Shown here: in pieces, positions 51,853-61,182 of the stretch
Position numbering within the stretch: position 1 is the first letter of the stretch
Layout: every line of letters begins with the position of its first letter
Origin: Eubacterium ramulus ATCC 29099
GTDB taxonomy: Bacteria > Bacillota > Clostridia > Lachnospirales > Lachnospiraceae
DNA length: 63,484 nt
Direction: 5' to 3'
Assembly: GCF_000469345.1 (NCBI RefSeq)
Contig: NZ_KI271128.1
Location: forward strand, 1 to 63,484
Notes under the pieces: generated by a model
What the model was told of the DNA's origin: nothing
What the model saw: the letters and a program-made list of their open reading frames with translations, nothing else
The model's database searches: none
Translations under genes and position numbers: made by a program

Positions 51853-52299
51853 TTAGATATAGTACATACTTTCGTCGTACTTTTCAAATTCCTGATATTC
51901 TTTCACCAGATCTGCCAGTGTCAGATTCATCAGAATCTGATCCAGCTGACGGTTCACCTCATCAATTACCCGTGTCTGAATGGCCGCTGCAATTCCTTTA
52001 CAGTCACTCTCTTCTGCCGTATCTTCATCTGCAATGTGATAAGTTCCATCCAGGGCTTCCAGAATCTCAGCCACAGTAATTTTCTCTGCCGGATGATTCA
52101 GCAGATAGCCCCCCTGCGGACCTTTGATACTTTTGACAATACCTGCCCGGCGCAGTGCAGCAAATACCTGCTCCAGATACTGCGGAGAAATATCATTTCG
52201 TTCCGCGATGCTGTTTAATGCCACATGTCCATTTTGGGAATGTACGGATAAATCGATCAGAGAGGTTAGTCCATATCTGCTTTTTTTCGAAAACTTCAT
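51853..52299 (-). CDS. Rrf2-family regulator, CymR-like
   Basis: A 148-residue winged-helix regulator (KKSRYGLTSLIDLSVH, ISPQYLEQVFAALRRAGIV, GPQGGYLL). It lacks the three-cysteine Fe-S cluster of IscR and has only one Cys (in SDCKG), so it resembles CymR, the cysteine-metabolism repressor that works with CysK in Firmicutes. The ATG at 52299 has GGGAGG ten bases upstream. Neighbouring metY, cysK and cysE are likely targets by inference. Confidence 0.88.
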   Translation of the reverse strand: MKFSKKSRYGLTSLIDLSVHSQNGHVALNSIAERNDISPQYLEQVFAALRRAGIVKSIKGPQGGYLLNHPAEKITVAEILEALDGTYHIADEDTAEESDCKGIAAAIQTRVIDEVNRQLDQILMNLTLADLVKEYQEFEKYDESMYYI

Positions 52300-52350
52300 T
52301 TTTATAATACCTCCCATACTCCAATTTAATTCTACATCATTTAATTTAAC

Positions 52351-52376
52351 AGGCGGATTGCAGTAATACAACCCGC
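52351..52376 (-). terminator. Hairpin between metY and the Rrf2 gene
   Basis: Stem GGCGGGTTG/CAATCCGCC with an 8-base loop on the minus strand, followed by an AT-rich run without a T tract. It may be a leaky terminator or a leader element before the regulator gene. Confidence 0.4.
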
Positions 52377-52402
52377 CTGAATTTCTATATTTTTTTCATT
52401 TT

Positions 52403-53713
52403 TTACTGAATTGCTTTGAAAGCTTCATCCAGATCCTGAATGATATCGTCAATATTCTCTGTACCGATAGACAGACGAATTGTGTTTGGTTTGATTCCCT
52501 GATCAGCAAGTTCTTCCGGTGTGCACTGGCTGTGTGTAGTTGTTGCCGGATGGATCACCAGAGATTTTACATCTGCAACATTTGCAAGCAGGGAGAACAA
52601 CTCCAGATTGTCGATGAAGTCTTTTGCTTTCTGCTCGTCACCTTTGATTTCAAATGTGAAGATAGAACCACCGCCATTCGGGAAATATTTTTTGTATAAT
52701 GCCTGCTGGCTCGGATCCTCAGATACAGACGGATGATGTACACGCTCTACCTGTGGATGGTTGTTTAAGTACTGAACTACTTTCAGTGCGTTCTCTACGT
52801 GACGCTCTACACGTAAGGACAGTGTCTCAAGTCCCTGTAAGAACAGGAAAGAGTTGAACGGAGAAATGGTTGCTCCGGTATCACGCAGTAAGATTGCTCT
52901 GATTTTTGTAACGAAAGCTGCCGGTCCAACAGCTTTTGTGAAGCTGATACCGTGATAACTTGGGTTCGGATCTACTAAAGAAGCAAATTTTCCGGATGCT
53001 TCCCAGTCGAATTTACCACTGTCTACGATCACACCACCAATACTTGTTCCATGTCCGCCGATGAATTTTGTTGCGGAATGAACAACGATATCTGCGCCGT
53101 ACTCAATTGGGCGAACCAGGTATGGGGTTGCAAATGTATTGTCGATTACCAGCGGAATCTTATGCTCATGAGCGATATTTGCCAGTGTCTCGATATCCAC
53201 TACATCAGAGTTCGGGTTCCCAAGTGTCTCAATGTAAAGTGCTTTTGTATTGTCCTTGATTGCTGCTTTTACTTCGTCAATATTAAACGGATCTACAAAT
53301 GTAGTCTCGATGCCGTACTGCGGAAGTGTGTGCTCCAGCAAGTTGAAGGAACCACCATAAATATTTTTTGCAGCTACGATATGATCTCCGGCCTGAGCAA
53401 GATTTTCAATGGTATAAGTAATCGCTGCCGCTCCGGAAGCTACTGCTAATGCTGCAACGCCGCCTTCCAGTGCTGCCATTCTCTGCTCAAATACGTCCTC
53501 TGTCGGGTTTGTCAGACGTCCGTAAATGTTACCTGCATCTGCAAGTCCGAAACGTGCCGCTGCATGATCGCAGTTGCGGAATACATAGGAAGATGTCTGA
53601 TAAATCGGTACTGCTCTTGCATCTGTAACCGGATCCGGATTCTCCTGTCCTACGTGTAACTGTAATGTCTCAAATTTAAAATTTCTGTCTTTTCTTGCGA
53701 TTTTCTCTGCCAT
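52403..53713 (-). CDS. metY: O-acetylhomoserine sulfhydrylase
   Basis: PLP enzyme that makes homocysteine (or cysteine) from O-acetylated precursors and sulfide. It has 436 residues from the ATG at 53713 (AAAGG nine bases upstream); the 39 extra residues of the longer frame are not supported. ETLQLHVGQENPDP at the start, the PLP lysine in HSATKFIGGHG and the end SIGTENIDDIIQDLD are typical. It follows cysK. Confidence 0.95.
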   Translation of the reverse strand: MAEKIARKDRNFKFETLQLHVGQENPDPVTDARAVPIYQTSSYVFRNCDHAAARFGLADAGNIYGRLTNPTEDVFEQRMAALEGGVAALAVASGAAAITYTIENLAQAGDHIVAAKNIYGGSFNLLEHTLPQYGIETTFVDPFNIDEVKAAIKDNTKALYIETLGNPNSDVVDIETLANIAHEHKIPLVIDNTFATPYLVRPIEYGADIVVHSATKFIGGHGTSIGGVIVDSGKFDWEASGKFASLVDPNPSYHGISFTKAVGPAAFVTKIRAILLRDTGATISPFNSFLFLQGLETLSLRVERHVENALKVVQYLNNHPQVERVHHPSVSEDPSQQALYKKYFPNGGGSIFTFEIKGDEQKAKDFIDNLELFSLLANVADVKSLVIHPATTTHSQCTPEELADQGIKPNTIRLSIGTENIDDIIQDLDEAFKAIQ

Positions 53714-53865
53714 TTCTCTCAACCTTTGCCTTTCATAATCTGTCCTGTTCAGGATCTGCTGTCTGCCATCCTGCTGTTGTCTTTGTTTCACAGATTCTGA
53801 TAACAGTTCAAATTCACTTGAACGTATCAAATCACTCTAAAACATTCTTGCTCTCACAGTTTTTT

Positions 53866-54801
53866 CTATTCCTCTGTGAATAATGGTGTTGAATAATATC
53901 TGTCACCTGTATCCGGTAATAATGCTACAATTGTTTTTCCTGCAAATTCCGGACGTTTTGCCACCTGAATTGCTGCGGATAATGCTGCTCCGGAAGAAAT
54001 TCCGACTAAAACGCCTTCTTTCTTTGCCAGAAGTTTTGCTTTTTCAAATGCATCATCATTTTCAATTGTAATAATCTCATCATATACCTGTGTATTTAAT
54101 ACGTCCGGTACAAAACCAGCGCCAATACCCTGAATTTTGTGAGCTCCGCTCTTACCTTCGGAAAGTACCGGAGATGTTGCAGGCTCTACTGCGATAATCT
54201 TGACATCCGGATTTTTGGATTTCAGATATTCGCCTGTACCTGTTAATGTTCCGCCTGTACCTACACCTGCGATAAATACATCTACATTTCCGTCTGTATC
54301 GTTCCAGATCTCCGGACCTGTGGTTGCTTTGTGTGCTGCCGGGTTTGCCGGATTTACAAACTGTCCCGGGATGTAGCTGTTTGGAATCTCTTTTGCGAGT
54401 TCATCTGCTTTTTCAATGGCTCCTTTCATTCCTTTGGAACCTTCTGTTAAAACAATCTCTGCGCCATAAGCTTTTAAGATGTTTCTTCTCTCAACACTCA
54501 TGGTCTCCGGCATGGTAAGGATGATTCTGTATCCTTTTGCTGCTGCGATGGATGCAAGACCGATACCGGTATTTCCTGAAGTCGGCTCAATGATAACAGA
54601 ACCTTCTTTTAATAATCCTTTTTCTTCAGCGTCCTCAATCATTGCTTTTGCAATTCTGTCCTTGACACTTCCTGCCGGATTGAAGTATTCTAATTTTACA
54701 AGGATTTTAGCGTTGAGCTCCTGATCTTTCTCTACATTTGTAACTTCAACCAGTGGTGTGTTACCGATTAAACCAAGTGTTCCTTTATAAATGTTAGCCA
54801 T
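53866..54801 (-). CDS. cysK: Cysteine synthase A
   Basis: Makes cysteine from O-acetylserine and sulfide. It has 311 residues, with the PLP lysine in [23 protein letters not shown] and [20 protein letters not shown] precedes the ATG. It is first in the cysK-metY run, behind a near-perfect promoter. Confidence 0.98.
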   Translation of the reverse strand: MANIYKGTLGLIGNTPLVEVTNVEKDQELNAKILVKLEYFNPAGSVKDRIAKAMIEDAEEKGLLKEGSVIIEPTSGNTGIGLASIAAAKGYRIILTMPETMSVERRNILKAYGAEIVLTEGSKGMKGAIEKADELAKEIPNSYIPGQFVNPANPAAHKATTGPEIWNDTDGNVDVFIAGVGTGGTLTGTGEYLKSKNPDVKIIAVEPATSPVLSEGKSGAHKIQGIGAGFVPDVLNTQVYDEIITIENDDAFEKAKLLAKKEGVLVGISSGAALSAAIQVAKRPEFAGKTIVALLPDTGDRYYSTPLFTEE

Positions 54802-54855
54802 TGTTTCGTCCTCCTATAAATCATATCTGTTTTCTATGTTTTATTTGTTGAGTGT

Positions 54856-54884
54856 ATTATATTCCCATTATTCCTATTTGTCAA
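54856..54884 (-). promoter_or_regulatory. Sigma-A promoter of cysK with repeated GGAAT
   Basis: TTGACA (54879-54884) and TATAAT (54856-54861) with a 17-base spacer. The spacer contains GGAATAATGGGAAT, two similar half-sites that could bind a regulator such as the Rrf2 protein encoded downstream. Operator status is inferred. Confidence 0.85.
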
Positions 54885-54979
54885 CTAGGTTTTGAAAGTT
54901 TTTTATATTTTTTCACAAAGAATACCGTAAAACCGCGTAAATACTGGGTATATGGCTGTTTCTATTTTTCAAAAATGAC

Positions 54980-55028
54980 AAAAAAGGACCTTCTTCAGAC
55001 GTTTTTCTGTCCAAAGAAGGTCTTTTTT
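54980..55028. terminator. Intrinsic terminator after the XRE gene
   Basis: Stem AAAAAAGGACCTTCTT paired with AAGAAGGTCTTTTTT and an 18-base loop, with T runs on both strands. It separates the XRE gene from cysK. The remainder of 54885-55137 shows no gene. Confidence 0.88.
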
Positions 55029-55137
55029 GTTTCACCAACTTATCAGGTATGTTTTATATTTTATCTTATTTTTTAACTCGGATAGCTGCTACAGCGCAGT
55101 CATCTGCTGACTTTCTCCACTTTGGGCTCTGCAGAAC

Positions 55138-56214
55138 TTATCTTCTCGATAAAGACATTATAGCAGAAACCGCACCACATAGCACCCCTGCGCAGACCCA
55201 GATGATCCAGGTCACATCCCATCGATTTGTCAAAAAGCTGACTGCCAGATAGATTGCGGTTACAGAACGCCAGTAAATTTTGGAAACCTGTTTTCTTCTG
55301 CCACTGCTCTGCTTATTTTTCACGCTGTAGTCCTCTTCCTCCAGCAAAATCTGGTAACTTCCTGTGATTGTTCCTGACCACACAAAGAAAAAAGTTGCAA
55401 TTGCCACAAATATCAGCAGAACGGCAAGACTGTAGATATAATAAATATCCGGCATGGAAAATGCTGCCATCAGCATCATCGGCACCACACTGACAATGGA
55501 AAGAATCACACCGGTCACCGTGCATTTACGACTCAGCGGGGCAAATTCCTGTTTTTCTTCCAAAACCATCTTTCGAACTTCCTCTTCCGCTACGATATGC
55601 TGTGTTTCAAAAGAACAAAAGCGTTCCTGATGCGCACCCTTAATGATAAAAATTGCGACTGCCACAGCCACTATGCCCAGAAGGATCGCAACGCCCATTC
55701 CACCTGCCATATCCTCCGTGATCGGAAACACCTTATATTCTGCCATTCCGCCAAGCAATAAAAGCCATACCGGAGATAATATACACAGAAACGTTCCTAA
55801 TGCGATCCACGGGGCTTTGTGTTTTGCCCATTCAAGATAATCCCTTGCCTCCTGCATAGAAACATGATGCGTTGGAATTTCTTCACTTCGTGTATCTTCT
55901 CCAAATTGCTGCTGCGTGCTATTTTGATTACTACAAAAATTTGTCATACCCGACGTATCCGTTTTCATCTGTTCATTCTGTAAATCTTCAAATGTTGTTT
56001 TTCTCTCGTTCAACTCCATTTCTTCTTTTAAAAGAGTGTCTGTGGATACACCAAAAATCTCACTCATCTTTAAGATTTTATCCAGATCTGGCACGGACGC
56101 TCCGCTCTCCCATTTCGATACAGACTGTCGTGATACAGAAAGCTGCTGCGCCAGTTCTTCCTGCGACCAGCCGCGTTGCTTTCTCAATGTCATAATTTTT
56201 TCTGCAAGTTTCAT
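55138..56214 (-). CDS. XRE-family regulator with membrane domain
   Basis: A 358-residue protein. Residues 1-68 are a helix-turn-helix (WSQEELAQQLSVSRQSVSKW), then a polar linker with a Gln/Asn-rich stretch, then about six membrane helices from residue 130 on. Such proteins are thought to sense envelope or ion conditions and control nearby genes. No target is obvious. AAAGG precedes the ATG. Confidence 0.85.
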   Translation of the reverse strand: MKLAEKIMTLRKQRGWSQEELAQQLSVSRQSVSKWESGASVPDLDKILKMSEIFGVSTDTLLKEEMELNERKTTFEDLQNEQMKTDTSGMTNFCSNQNSTQQQFGEDTRSEEIPTHHVSMQEARDYLEWAKHKAPWIALGTFLCILSPVWLLLLGGMAEYKVFPITEDMAGGMGVAILLGIVAVAVAIFIIKGAHQERFCSFETQHIVAEEEVRKMVLEEKQEFAPLSRKCTVTGVILSIVSVVPMMLMAAFSMPDIYYIYSLAVLLIFVAIATFFFVWSGTITGSYQILLEEEDYSVKNKQSSGRRKQVSKIYWRSVTAIYLAVSFLTNRWDVTWIIWVCAGVLCGAVSAIMSLSRR

Positions 56215-56243
56215 AACCCTTGATACCTTTCCTAGTAATAAAT

Positions 56244-56305
56244 ATAAGAAAGTGTGCTATCACACATTTGCGTGCTTGTAATTATCAATAGCACATCTTT
56301 CTTAT
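56244..56305. repeat. Long imperfect inverted repeat
   Basis: Arms ATAAGAAAGTGTGCTAT (56244-56260) and its near-complement (56288-56305) enclose a 27-base loop just upstream of the XRE gene. A second perfect hairpin, CTTCTTGAAC/GTTCAAGAAG, lies at 56348-56370. The gap 56215-56558 has no supported ORF. Confidence 0.7.
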
Positions 56306-56558
56306 TCGCGCCGAGCACGTTTAACCGAGCTTTCTAAGCGAGGGCTACTTCTTGAACTGTGTTCAAGAAGGGTAATTTCTTTTCGTGCGAGTGTGCATCG
56401 TTTGCATGGAGTAAAGCGGACATTCGCAATTCGCTTTCGCTATTTGCTCATGAACACAGTCATCTTGCAACCTGCGTTCATTATACGAAAAATCCCGATT
56501 GACAACCACCAATTACCCTTGAAAATCCGTCAACTGGCAGTTGCATCTTCCAGTTTTT

Positions 56559-57731
56559 TTAGTTTTCCTCTTTTTTCTCTATTCTATCGTAATCATCCAG
56601 GAAATGATGTTTCACACCATCTTTCTTGTATGCAATGACGGTGCTTAAGTTCACATTTTCCACGCTTTTGAAAATATTGGATTCCACAAACGGATTTGTC
56701 TCTTTCAACTGACGGATCAGATTTTTCACTTCCACACGCTTTGATGTGTTCTCGCCACCGCAGGTACTGCAGGTATCAGTAAACTTACATGCACACTGAA
56801 TAAAGTGCAGGTCATTGCTGTCACGCCATTTTTTGATATCATCCTCACGAATCAGATACAGCGGACGGATCAGCTCCATGCCTTCAAAGTTTGTACTGTG
56901 TAGCTTTGGCATCATGGTCTGCATCTGAGCTCCGTAGAGCATACCCATCAGAATGGTCTCAATGACATCATCATAATGATGGCCTAGAGCAATCTTGTTG
57001 CAGCCAAGCTCTTTTGCTTTGCTGTATAGATGTCCGCGGCGCATTCTCGCACACAGATAGCACGGTGATTTTTCTATATTAAATACCGCATCAAAAATAT
57101 CCGACTCGAAAATAGTGATCGGAATATTCATTCTCTTTGCGTTGGCCTCAATAATCTGTCTGTTTGCCGGGCTGTATCCCGGATCCATTACCAGAAACAC
57201 CACTTCAAAGTTAAACTTATTATGGCGTTTCAACTCCTGGAAAAGTTTTGCCATCAGCATGGAATCTTTTCCCCCGGAGATACAGACTGCAATCTTGTCG
57301 CCCTCTTTTACCAGCTCGTACTCACGTACTGCACGGGTAAAACGACACCAGATGGTTTTCCGGAACTTTTTGCGGATACTCTGCTCGATTTCCACATACT
57401 CCGGAGTCTCTTCTTCCTTTTTGGCTTCTTCTTTCTGTTTCATGGATTCCATCAGCCAGGCTAAGTATCCACCATTCAGACTTTTTGCATCCACGCCGGC
57501 TTCCTGCAGTGCTTCCGCTGCCGGAACACTCATCTCACCTTTCTGGCAATAAATAACAACTGTCTTATTTTTATCAATTTCCTGTGATTCCGGCAGTTCC
57601 TCTGCACTCAGAGCCACACTGCCCGGGATCACACCATAAGAACGTGCACGCTCATCCCGGATATCAACTAACTGATAGCTGTTTTCCGGCATCGCAAACA
57701 GTTCCTGTACAGATAACTGTATTTCTCCCAT
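56559..57731 (-). CDS. Rhodanese-TtcA-like fusion (tRNA thiolation)
   Basis: A 390-residue fusion. Residues 1-95 are a rhodanese domain with the persulfide Cys in VVIYCQKGEMS. After a Lys/Glu linker, residues 140-390 are a TtcA-like PP-loop ATPase (ISGGKDSMLMAK) with CYLCARMRR and a CSTCGG end that may hold a Fe-S cluster. It probably thiolates a tRNA base, with its own domain passing the sulfur. AAAGGAG precedes the ATG. It is 12 bases after tcdA. Confidence 0.82.
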   Translation of the reverse strand: MGEIQLSVQELFAMPENSYQLVDIRDERARSYGVIPGSVALSAEELPESQEIDKNKTVVIYCQKGEMSVPAAEALQEAGVDAKSLNGGYLAWLMESMKQKEEAKKEEETPEYVEIEQSIRKKFRKTIWCRFTRAVREYELVKEGDKIAVCISGGKDSMLMAKLFQELKRHNKFNFEVVFLVMDPGYSPANRQIIEANAKRMNIPITIFESDIFDAVFNIEKSPCYLCARMRRGHLYSKAKELGCNKIALGHHYDDVIETILMGMLYGAQMQTMMPKLHSTNFEGMELIRPLYLIREDDIKKWRDSNDLHFIQCACKFTDTCSTCGGENTSKRVEVKNLIRQLKETNPFVESNIFKSVENVNLSTVIAYKKDGVKHHFLDDYDRIEKKEEN

Positions 57732-57743
57732 ATGATCTCCTTT

Positions 57744-58559
57744 CTACTGCGGTAATTCTGTCAGATCTTTTGTGATCTCACCTGCAATGATGAGTCCGAC
57801 TACTGACGGCACAAATGCAAGACTTCCCGGGATCTGACGGCGCACGGTACATTTTCTTTCTGTTCCCGGCGGGCAGACACAGTTGTTTTTACAGCTGTTT
57901 TCGGAGTCTTCGATCGGAGTCATCGGTTTTTCTTTGGAATAAACAACCTTCAAGTGATCAATTCCGCGTTTTTTCAACTCACGACGCATCACTTTTGCTA
58001 ATGGGCAGACCGAAGTTTCATAAATATCTGCCACTTCAAAAGCAGAGGCATCCATCTTGTTTCCTGCTCCCATGGAACTGATGATCGGCACACCTGCAGC
58101 TTTTGCCTGTTCCACAAGCATCAGTTTTCCGGTGACTGTATCGATTGCATCTACCACGTAATCATACTGGGAAAAATCAAACTGATCTGCAGTATCCGGC
58201 ATATAAAATGTCTTATACGTGTTGACAACCGCCTTCGGGTTAATCTCCAGAATACGCTCTTTCGCTACATCTACTTTATATTTTCCAATTGTTTTTCTTG
58301 TTGCAAAAATCTGACGATTTAAGTTTGTCATACAGATCCGGTCATCATCAATCAGATCCAGTGTTCCAACGCCCACGCGAGCCAGTGCTTCCACAGTGTA
58401 TCCGCCGACGCCGCCAATACCGAATACGGCCACTCTGGCGTTGAACAGGCGCTGCATGTTGTCTTCTCCGAGAAGCAGTTCCGTTCTGGAAAACTGGTTC
58501 AACACAGCCGGGCGCGGCTTATGCGCACATTCTGTATGCAAAGAAGTATTTTCTTCCAT
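57744..58559 (-). CDS. tcdA: tRNA threonylcarbamoyladenosine dehydratase
   Basis: An E1-like ATP-dependent enzyme that cyclises t6A37 to ct6A in ANN-decoding tRNAs. It has 271 residues; the nucleotide motif is FGIGGVGGYTVEALAR, then DDDRICMTNLNRQIFA and VVDAIDTVTGK. A C-terminal CKNNCVCPPG segment may be a metal site. GGAGG is ten bases before the ATG. It pairs with a second tRNA-modification gene downstream. Confidence 0.9.
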   Translation of the reverse strand: MEENTSLHTECAHKPRPAVLNQFSRTELLLGEDNMQRLFNARVAVFGIGGVGGYTVEALARVGVGTLDLIDDDRICMTNLNRQIFATRKTIGKYKVDVAKERILEINPKAVVNTYKTFYMPDTADQFDFSQYDYVVDAIDTVTGKLMLVEQAKAAGVPIISSMGAGNKMDASAFEVADIYETSVCPLAKVMRRELKKRGIDHLKVVYSKEKPMTPIEDSENSCKNNCVCPPGTERKCTVRRQIPGSLAFVPSVVGLIIAGEITKDLTELPQ

Positions 58560-58781
58560 AAATATTTATCCTCCATCGTACTTTTGATATTATTCGAACA
58601 TTTCAGAATCCATATATTTCTGTAAGATTCTTTATTGTTTACTATTTTACTATGAATTAATTGCCTGTGATAGTATAGCGGATTTTCACACAAAAAACAA
58701 TTACTTCTCGGAAAATAAACAATTTTCGTAACGATTCAGAGCTAGAAAGTTTTCCAGAAAAATGCGAATTATGTTTGCAAA

Positions 58782-58837
58782 ATTCAAGTCGAACGCACGT
58801 GAGACTTGGTGCGTGATTCTGGTCAGCGAAAGCTGAC
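58782..58837 (+). repeat. Dispersed repeat, copy 2
   Basis: Inverted near-identical copy of 2649-2704. Unlike copy 1, its terminal palindrome is split: the second arm resumes after about ten extra bases (58838-58857). It is in a gene-free stretch (58560-59083) next to the large hairpin at 58876-58965. Confidence 0.85.
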
Positions 58838-58875
58838 ATATTCTTTTCAGAATCACCGCACATCCTCGCGGAGCG

Positions 58876-58965
58876 TTTATCTCAGTCGGAGATTGTACTC
58901 CCACTGAGAAAGACTTGTTATTACTCACCACTTGCAGAAGTGGGAGTCTTCTCGACTGAGATAAA
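58876..58965. repeat. Large hairpin element
   Basis: Arms at 58876-58905 (TTTATCTCAGTC...ACTCCCACT) and 58939-58965 pair over about 25 bases with small interruptions around a roughly 33-base loop. A 27-base stretch at 63456-63482 matches the first arm without gaps (five differences), so another copy begins at the right window edge. Confidence 0.75.
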
Positions 58966-58993
58966 TAGTTTTCCAGTGAGAAACCAACATATA

Positions 58994-59040
58994 CAAAAGA
59001 GAAGTCCGTAGAATCTTTTTTCAAAATTCCACGGACTTCT
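58994..59040 (-). terminator. Intrinsic terminator of the P-type ATPase operon
   Basis: Stem AGAAGTCCGTAGAA/TTCCACGGACTTCT (14 bases, one mismatch) with a 13-base loop. On the minus strand it is followed by CTTTTG. It lies 44 bases after the ATPase stop. Confidence 0.8.
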
Positions 59041-59083
59041 TATACTTACTTAAACACAATCGCTTGTTCAACACGACATGCTT

Positions 59084-61180
59084 TTATTTATTCATTTTTT
59101 CCTGCTCATCCAACAGATTTTCCATGCTCTTCAATCCAATATACAAAGTAGACGTATTATGTAGCAAAGAAGATGTGGTTGGCTGAATGATTCCGCCAAC
59201 GCCAAGTGCGATCAGTCCTGCATTAAATCCAACAATAAAACGATAATTACGATGAATACGCTGCATCAGCCTGTTGCTGATTTTCTTCAATGTCACAATC
59301 TCATGCAGATTATCCGCTGCGATGGTAATGTCTGCAATCTCACGGGCAATGGCTGCACCATCACTGATGGCCACACCTGCATCTGCGGCAGACAGAGCCG
59401 GTGAATCGTTGATTCCGTCACCGATCATAATAACTTTATGACCAAGTGCTTTCTCCTGCTCTACAAAATTTGCCTTATCTTCCGGCAGAACTTCAGAATA
59501 ATACTCATCCACGCCGACTTTATGTGCGATTGCTGCAGCCGTACGTTCACTGTCTCCCGTCATCATGACAATTTTTTGGATACCATTATCACGCAGATCC
59601 CGGATTACATCCGCTGCTTCCTCACGTACCGGATCCTCAATACAGATAACAGCTGCAAGCTGCTGATCAATAGCCATGTACAGACAGGAGCACTCCTCCG
59701 GCAGGTTGTTAAATATCACTTCTTTGCCTTCCGGAATCACACATTGCTCATCTTCAAATACAAAATGATAACTTCCGATCACCACACGTTTTTCTTCCAT
59801 AAAAGAAGATATACCATGTGCTACGATATATTCCACCTTGGAATGCATTTCCTCATGCTCCAGCTTTTTCTGTTTTGCTGCTGTCACAACAGCTTTTGCC
59901 ATGGAATGTGGAAAATGTTCTTCCAGGCAGGCTGCGATACGAAGCAGTTCTTCCGGCTCGGAATCGTTGAATGGAATAACATCAATCACTGTCGGTTTTG
60001 CTTTTGTCAGTGTACCGGTCTTATCAAATACAATGGTGGTTGCTTCTGAAACTGCTTCCAGATATTTTCCACCTTTGACGGTAATGTCACACTGCTGTGC
60101 TTCGCGGATTGCGGAAAGCACAGAAATCGGCATTGCCAGCTTCAGTGCACAGGAGAAATCTACCATCAGGATAGACAGTGCTTTTGTGACATTTCTGGTA
60201 AGCAGCCAGGTCAACAAGGTACCACCCAGGGTATATGGAACCAGCTTGTCTGCCAGATGCTCTGCTTTTCCTTCCAGATTCGATTTCAGTTTTTCGGAAT
60301 CCTCAATCATGGTAACGATCTTCTCATATTTTGTAGCACTTCCGGTTGCTTTTACACAGATGGTAAGCTCGCCCTCTTCCAATACAGTACCTGCATAAAC
60401 ATAAGAATCTATGTTTTTTGCAACCGGTACAGATTCTCCGGTCAGAGAAGCCTGATTTACGGTAGCATCGCCCGTCGTTACCACACCATCAAAAGGAATA
60501 ATGTTTCCGGCATGAACAATGATCTCATCGTCTTTTTCAATGGTTGACGCAGATACCAGAATTTCCTGATCTCCAACTTTCTGCCATACTTTTTCTACGT
60601 TCAGAGACATGCTGCGTGCCAGATCGCCGACGGATTTTTTATGCGTCCACTCCTCGAGCAGTTCGCCGATGCCAAGCAGGAACATGACAGAACCTGCCGT
60701 TCCCATATCCTGACGAAGCAATGATACCGCAATCCCCGTTGCATCCAGAACCGCCACATCCAGTCGACGGTGACGCAGACTCTGCAGGCCCTTCCATATA
60801 TAACGGATGCCATTCACAATGGTGATCACATTTCGAATCGGTGCCGGCAGGATCAGCTTTTTCCCATAATGCCATACAACCTTACAAATTAATTTTTCTT
60901 TATATTCTGAGTTTAACTCACGTCCCGTGCTCTCCAGATAACCTTCCGGTACTTCCACCATCTGATATTTGAAGGTACACAATAAATGAATCATCGCAGC
61001 CCGGTCTCCGTTATAACTGATCACAACGTCCGCTGTCTGTTCGTATACTTTTGCGTCTACTACAAGATCAGACTGCTGCAGATAATACTGCAGGACGTCA
61101 GCCTGCTCATATGTCATGCGCTGCTGCGCCATATGAACCCGAAGACGTCCTTTTATCTCATGCTTGATCACAAATTTCAT
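59084..61180 (-). CDS. Heavy-metal P1B-type ATPase with unusual membrane motif
   Basis: A 698-residue membrane pump. Order: an N-terminal HMA-like fold without CxxC (1-75), membrane helices, the TGES loop (SLTGESVPVAKN), the metal helix SCALKLAMP where most relatives have CPC or SPC, the phosphorylation site FDKTGTLTK, MMTGDSERTA and GDGINDSPALSAADAG. The metal cannot be named; copper-type motifs are absent. Its start is two bases after the stop of the small membrane-anchored gene 61183-61488, so both are coupled. Confidence 0.9.
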   Translation of the reverse strand: MKFVIKHEIKGRLRVHMAQQRMTYEQADVLQYYLQQSDLVVDAKVYEQTADVVISYNGDRAAMIHLLCTFKYQMVEVPEGYLESTGRELNSEYKEKLICKVVWHYGKKLILPAPIRNVITIVNGIRYIWKGLQSLRHRRLDVAVLDATGIAVSLLRQDMGTAGSVMFLLGIGELLEEWTHKKSVGDLARSMSLNVEKVWQKVGDQEILVSASTIEKDDEIIVHAGNIIPFDGVVTTGDATVNQASLTGESVPVAKNIDSYVYAGTVLEEGELTICVKATGSATKYEKIVTMIEDSEKLKSNLEGKAEHLADKLVPYTLGGTLLTWLLTRNVTKALSILMVDFSCALKLAMPISVLSAIREAQQCDITVKGGKYLEAVSEATTIVFDKTGTLTKAKPTVIDVIPFNDSEPEELLRIAACLEEHFPHSMAKAVVTAAKQKKLEHEEMHSKVEYIVAHGISSFMEEKRVVIGSYHFVFEDEQCVIPEGKEVIFNNLPEECSCLYMAIDQQLAAVICIEDPVREEAADVIRDLRDNGIQKIVMMTGDSERTAAAIAHKVGVDEYYSEVLPEDKANFVEQEKALGHKVIMIGDGINDSPALSAADAGVAISDGAAIAREIADITIAADNLHEIVTLKKISNRLMQRIHRNYRFIVGFNAGLIALGVGGIIQPTTSSLLHNTSTLYIGLKSMENLLDEQEKMNK

Positions 61181-61182
61181 TA

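Noticed and set aside
53713-53830. 39-residue N-terminal extension of MetY as a possible targeting or regulatory segment.
   Set aside because: Gln/Arg-rich with no homologous features. A ribosome site and ATG at 53713 give the family length.
58701-59024. Minus-strand 107-codon open frame between tcdA and the P-type ATPase.
   Set aside because: It runs through the repeat, the large hairpin and the terminator, has no ribosome site and no protein-like composition.
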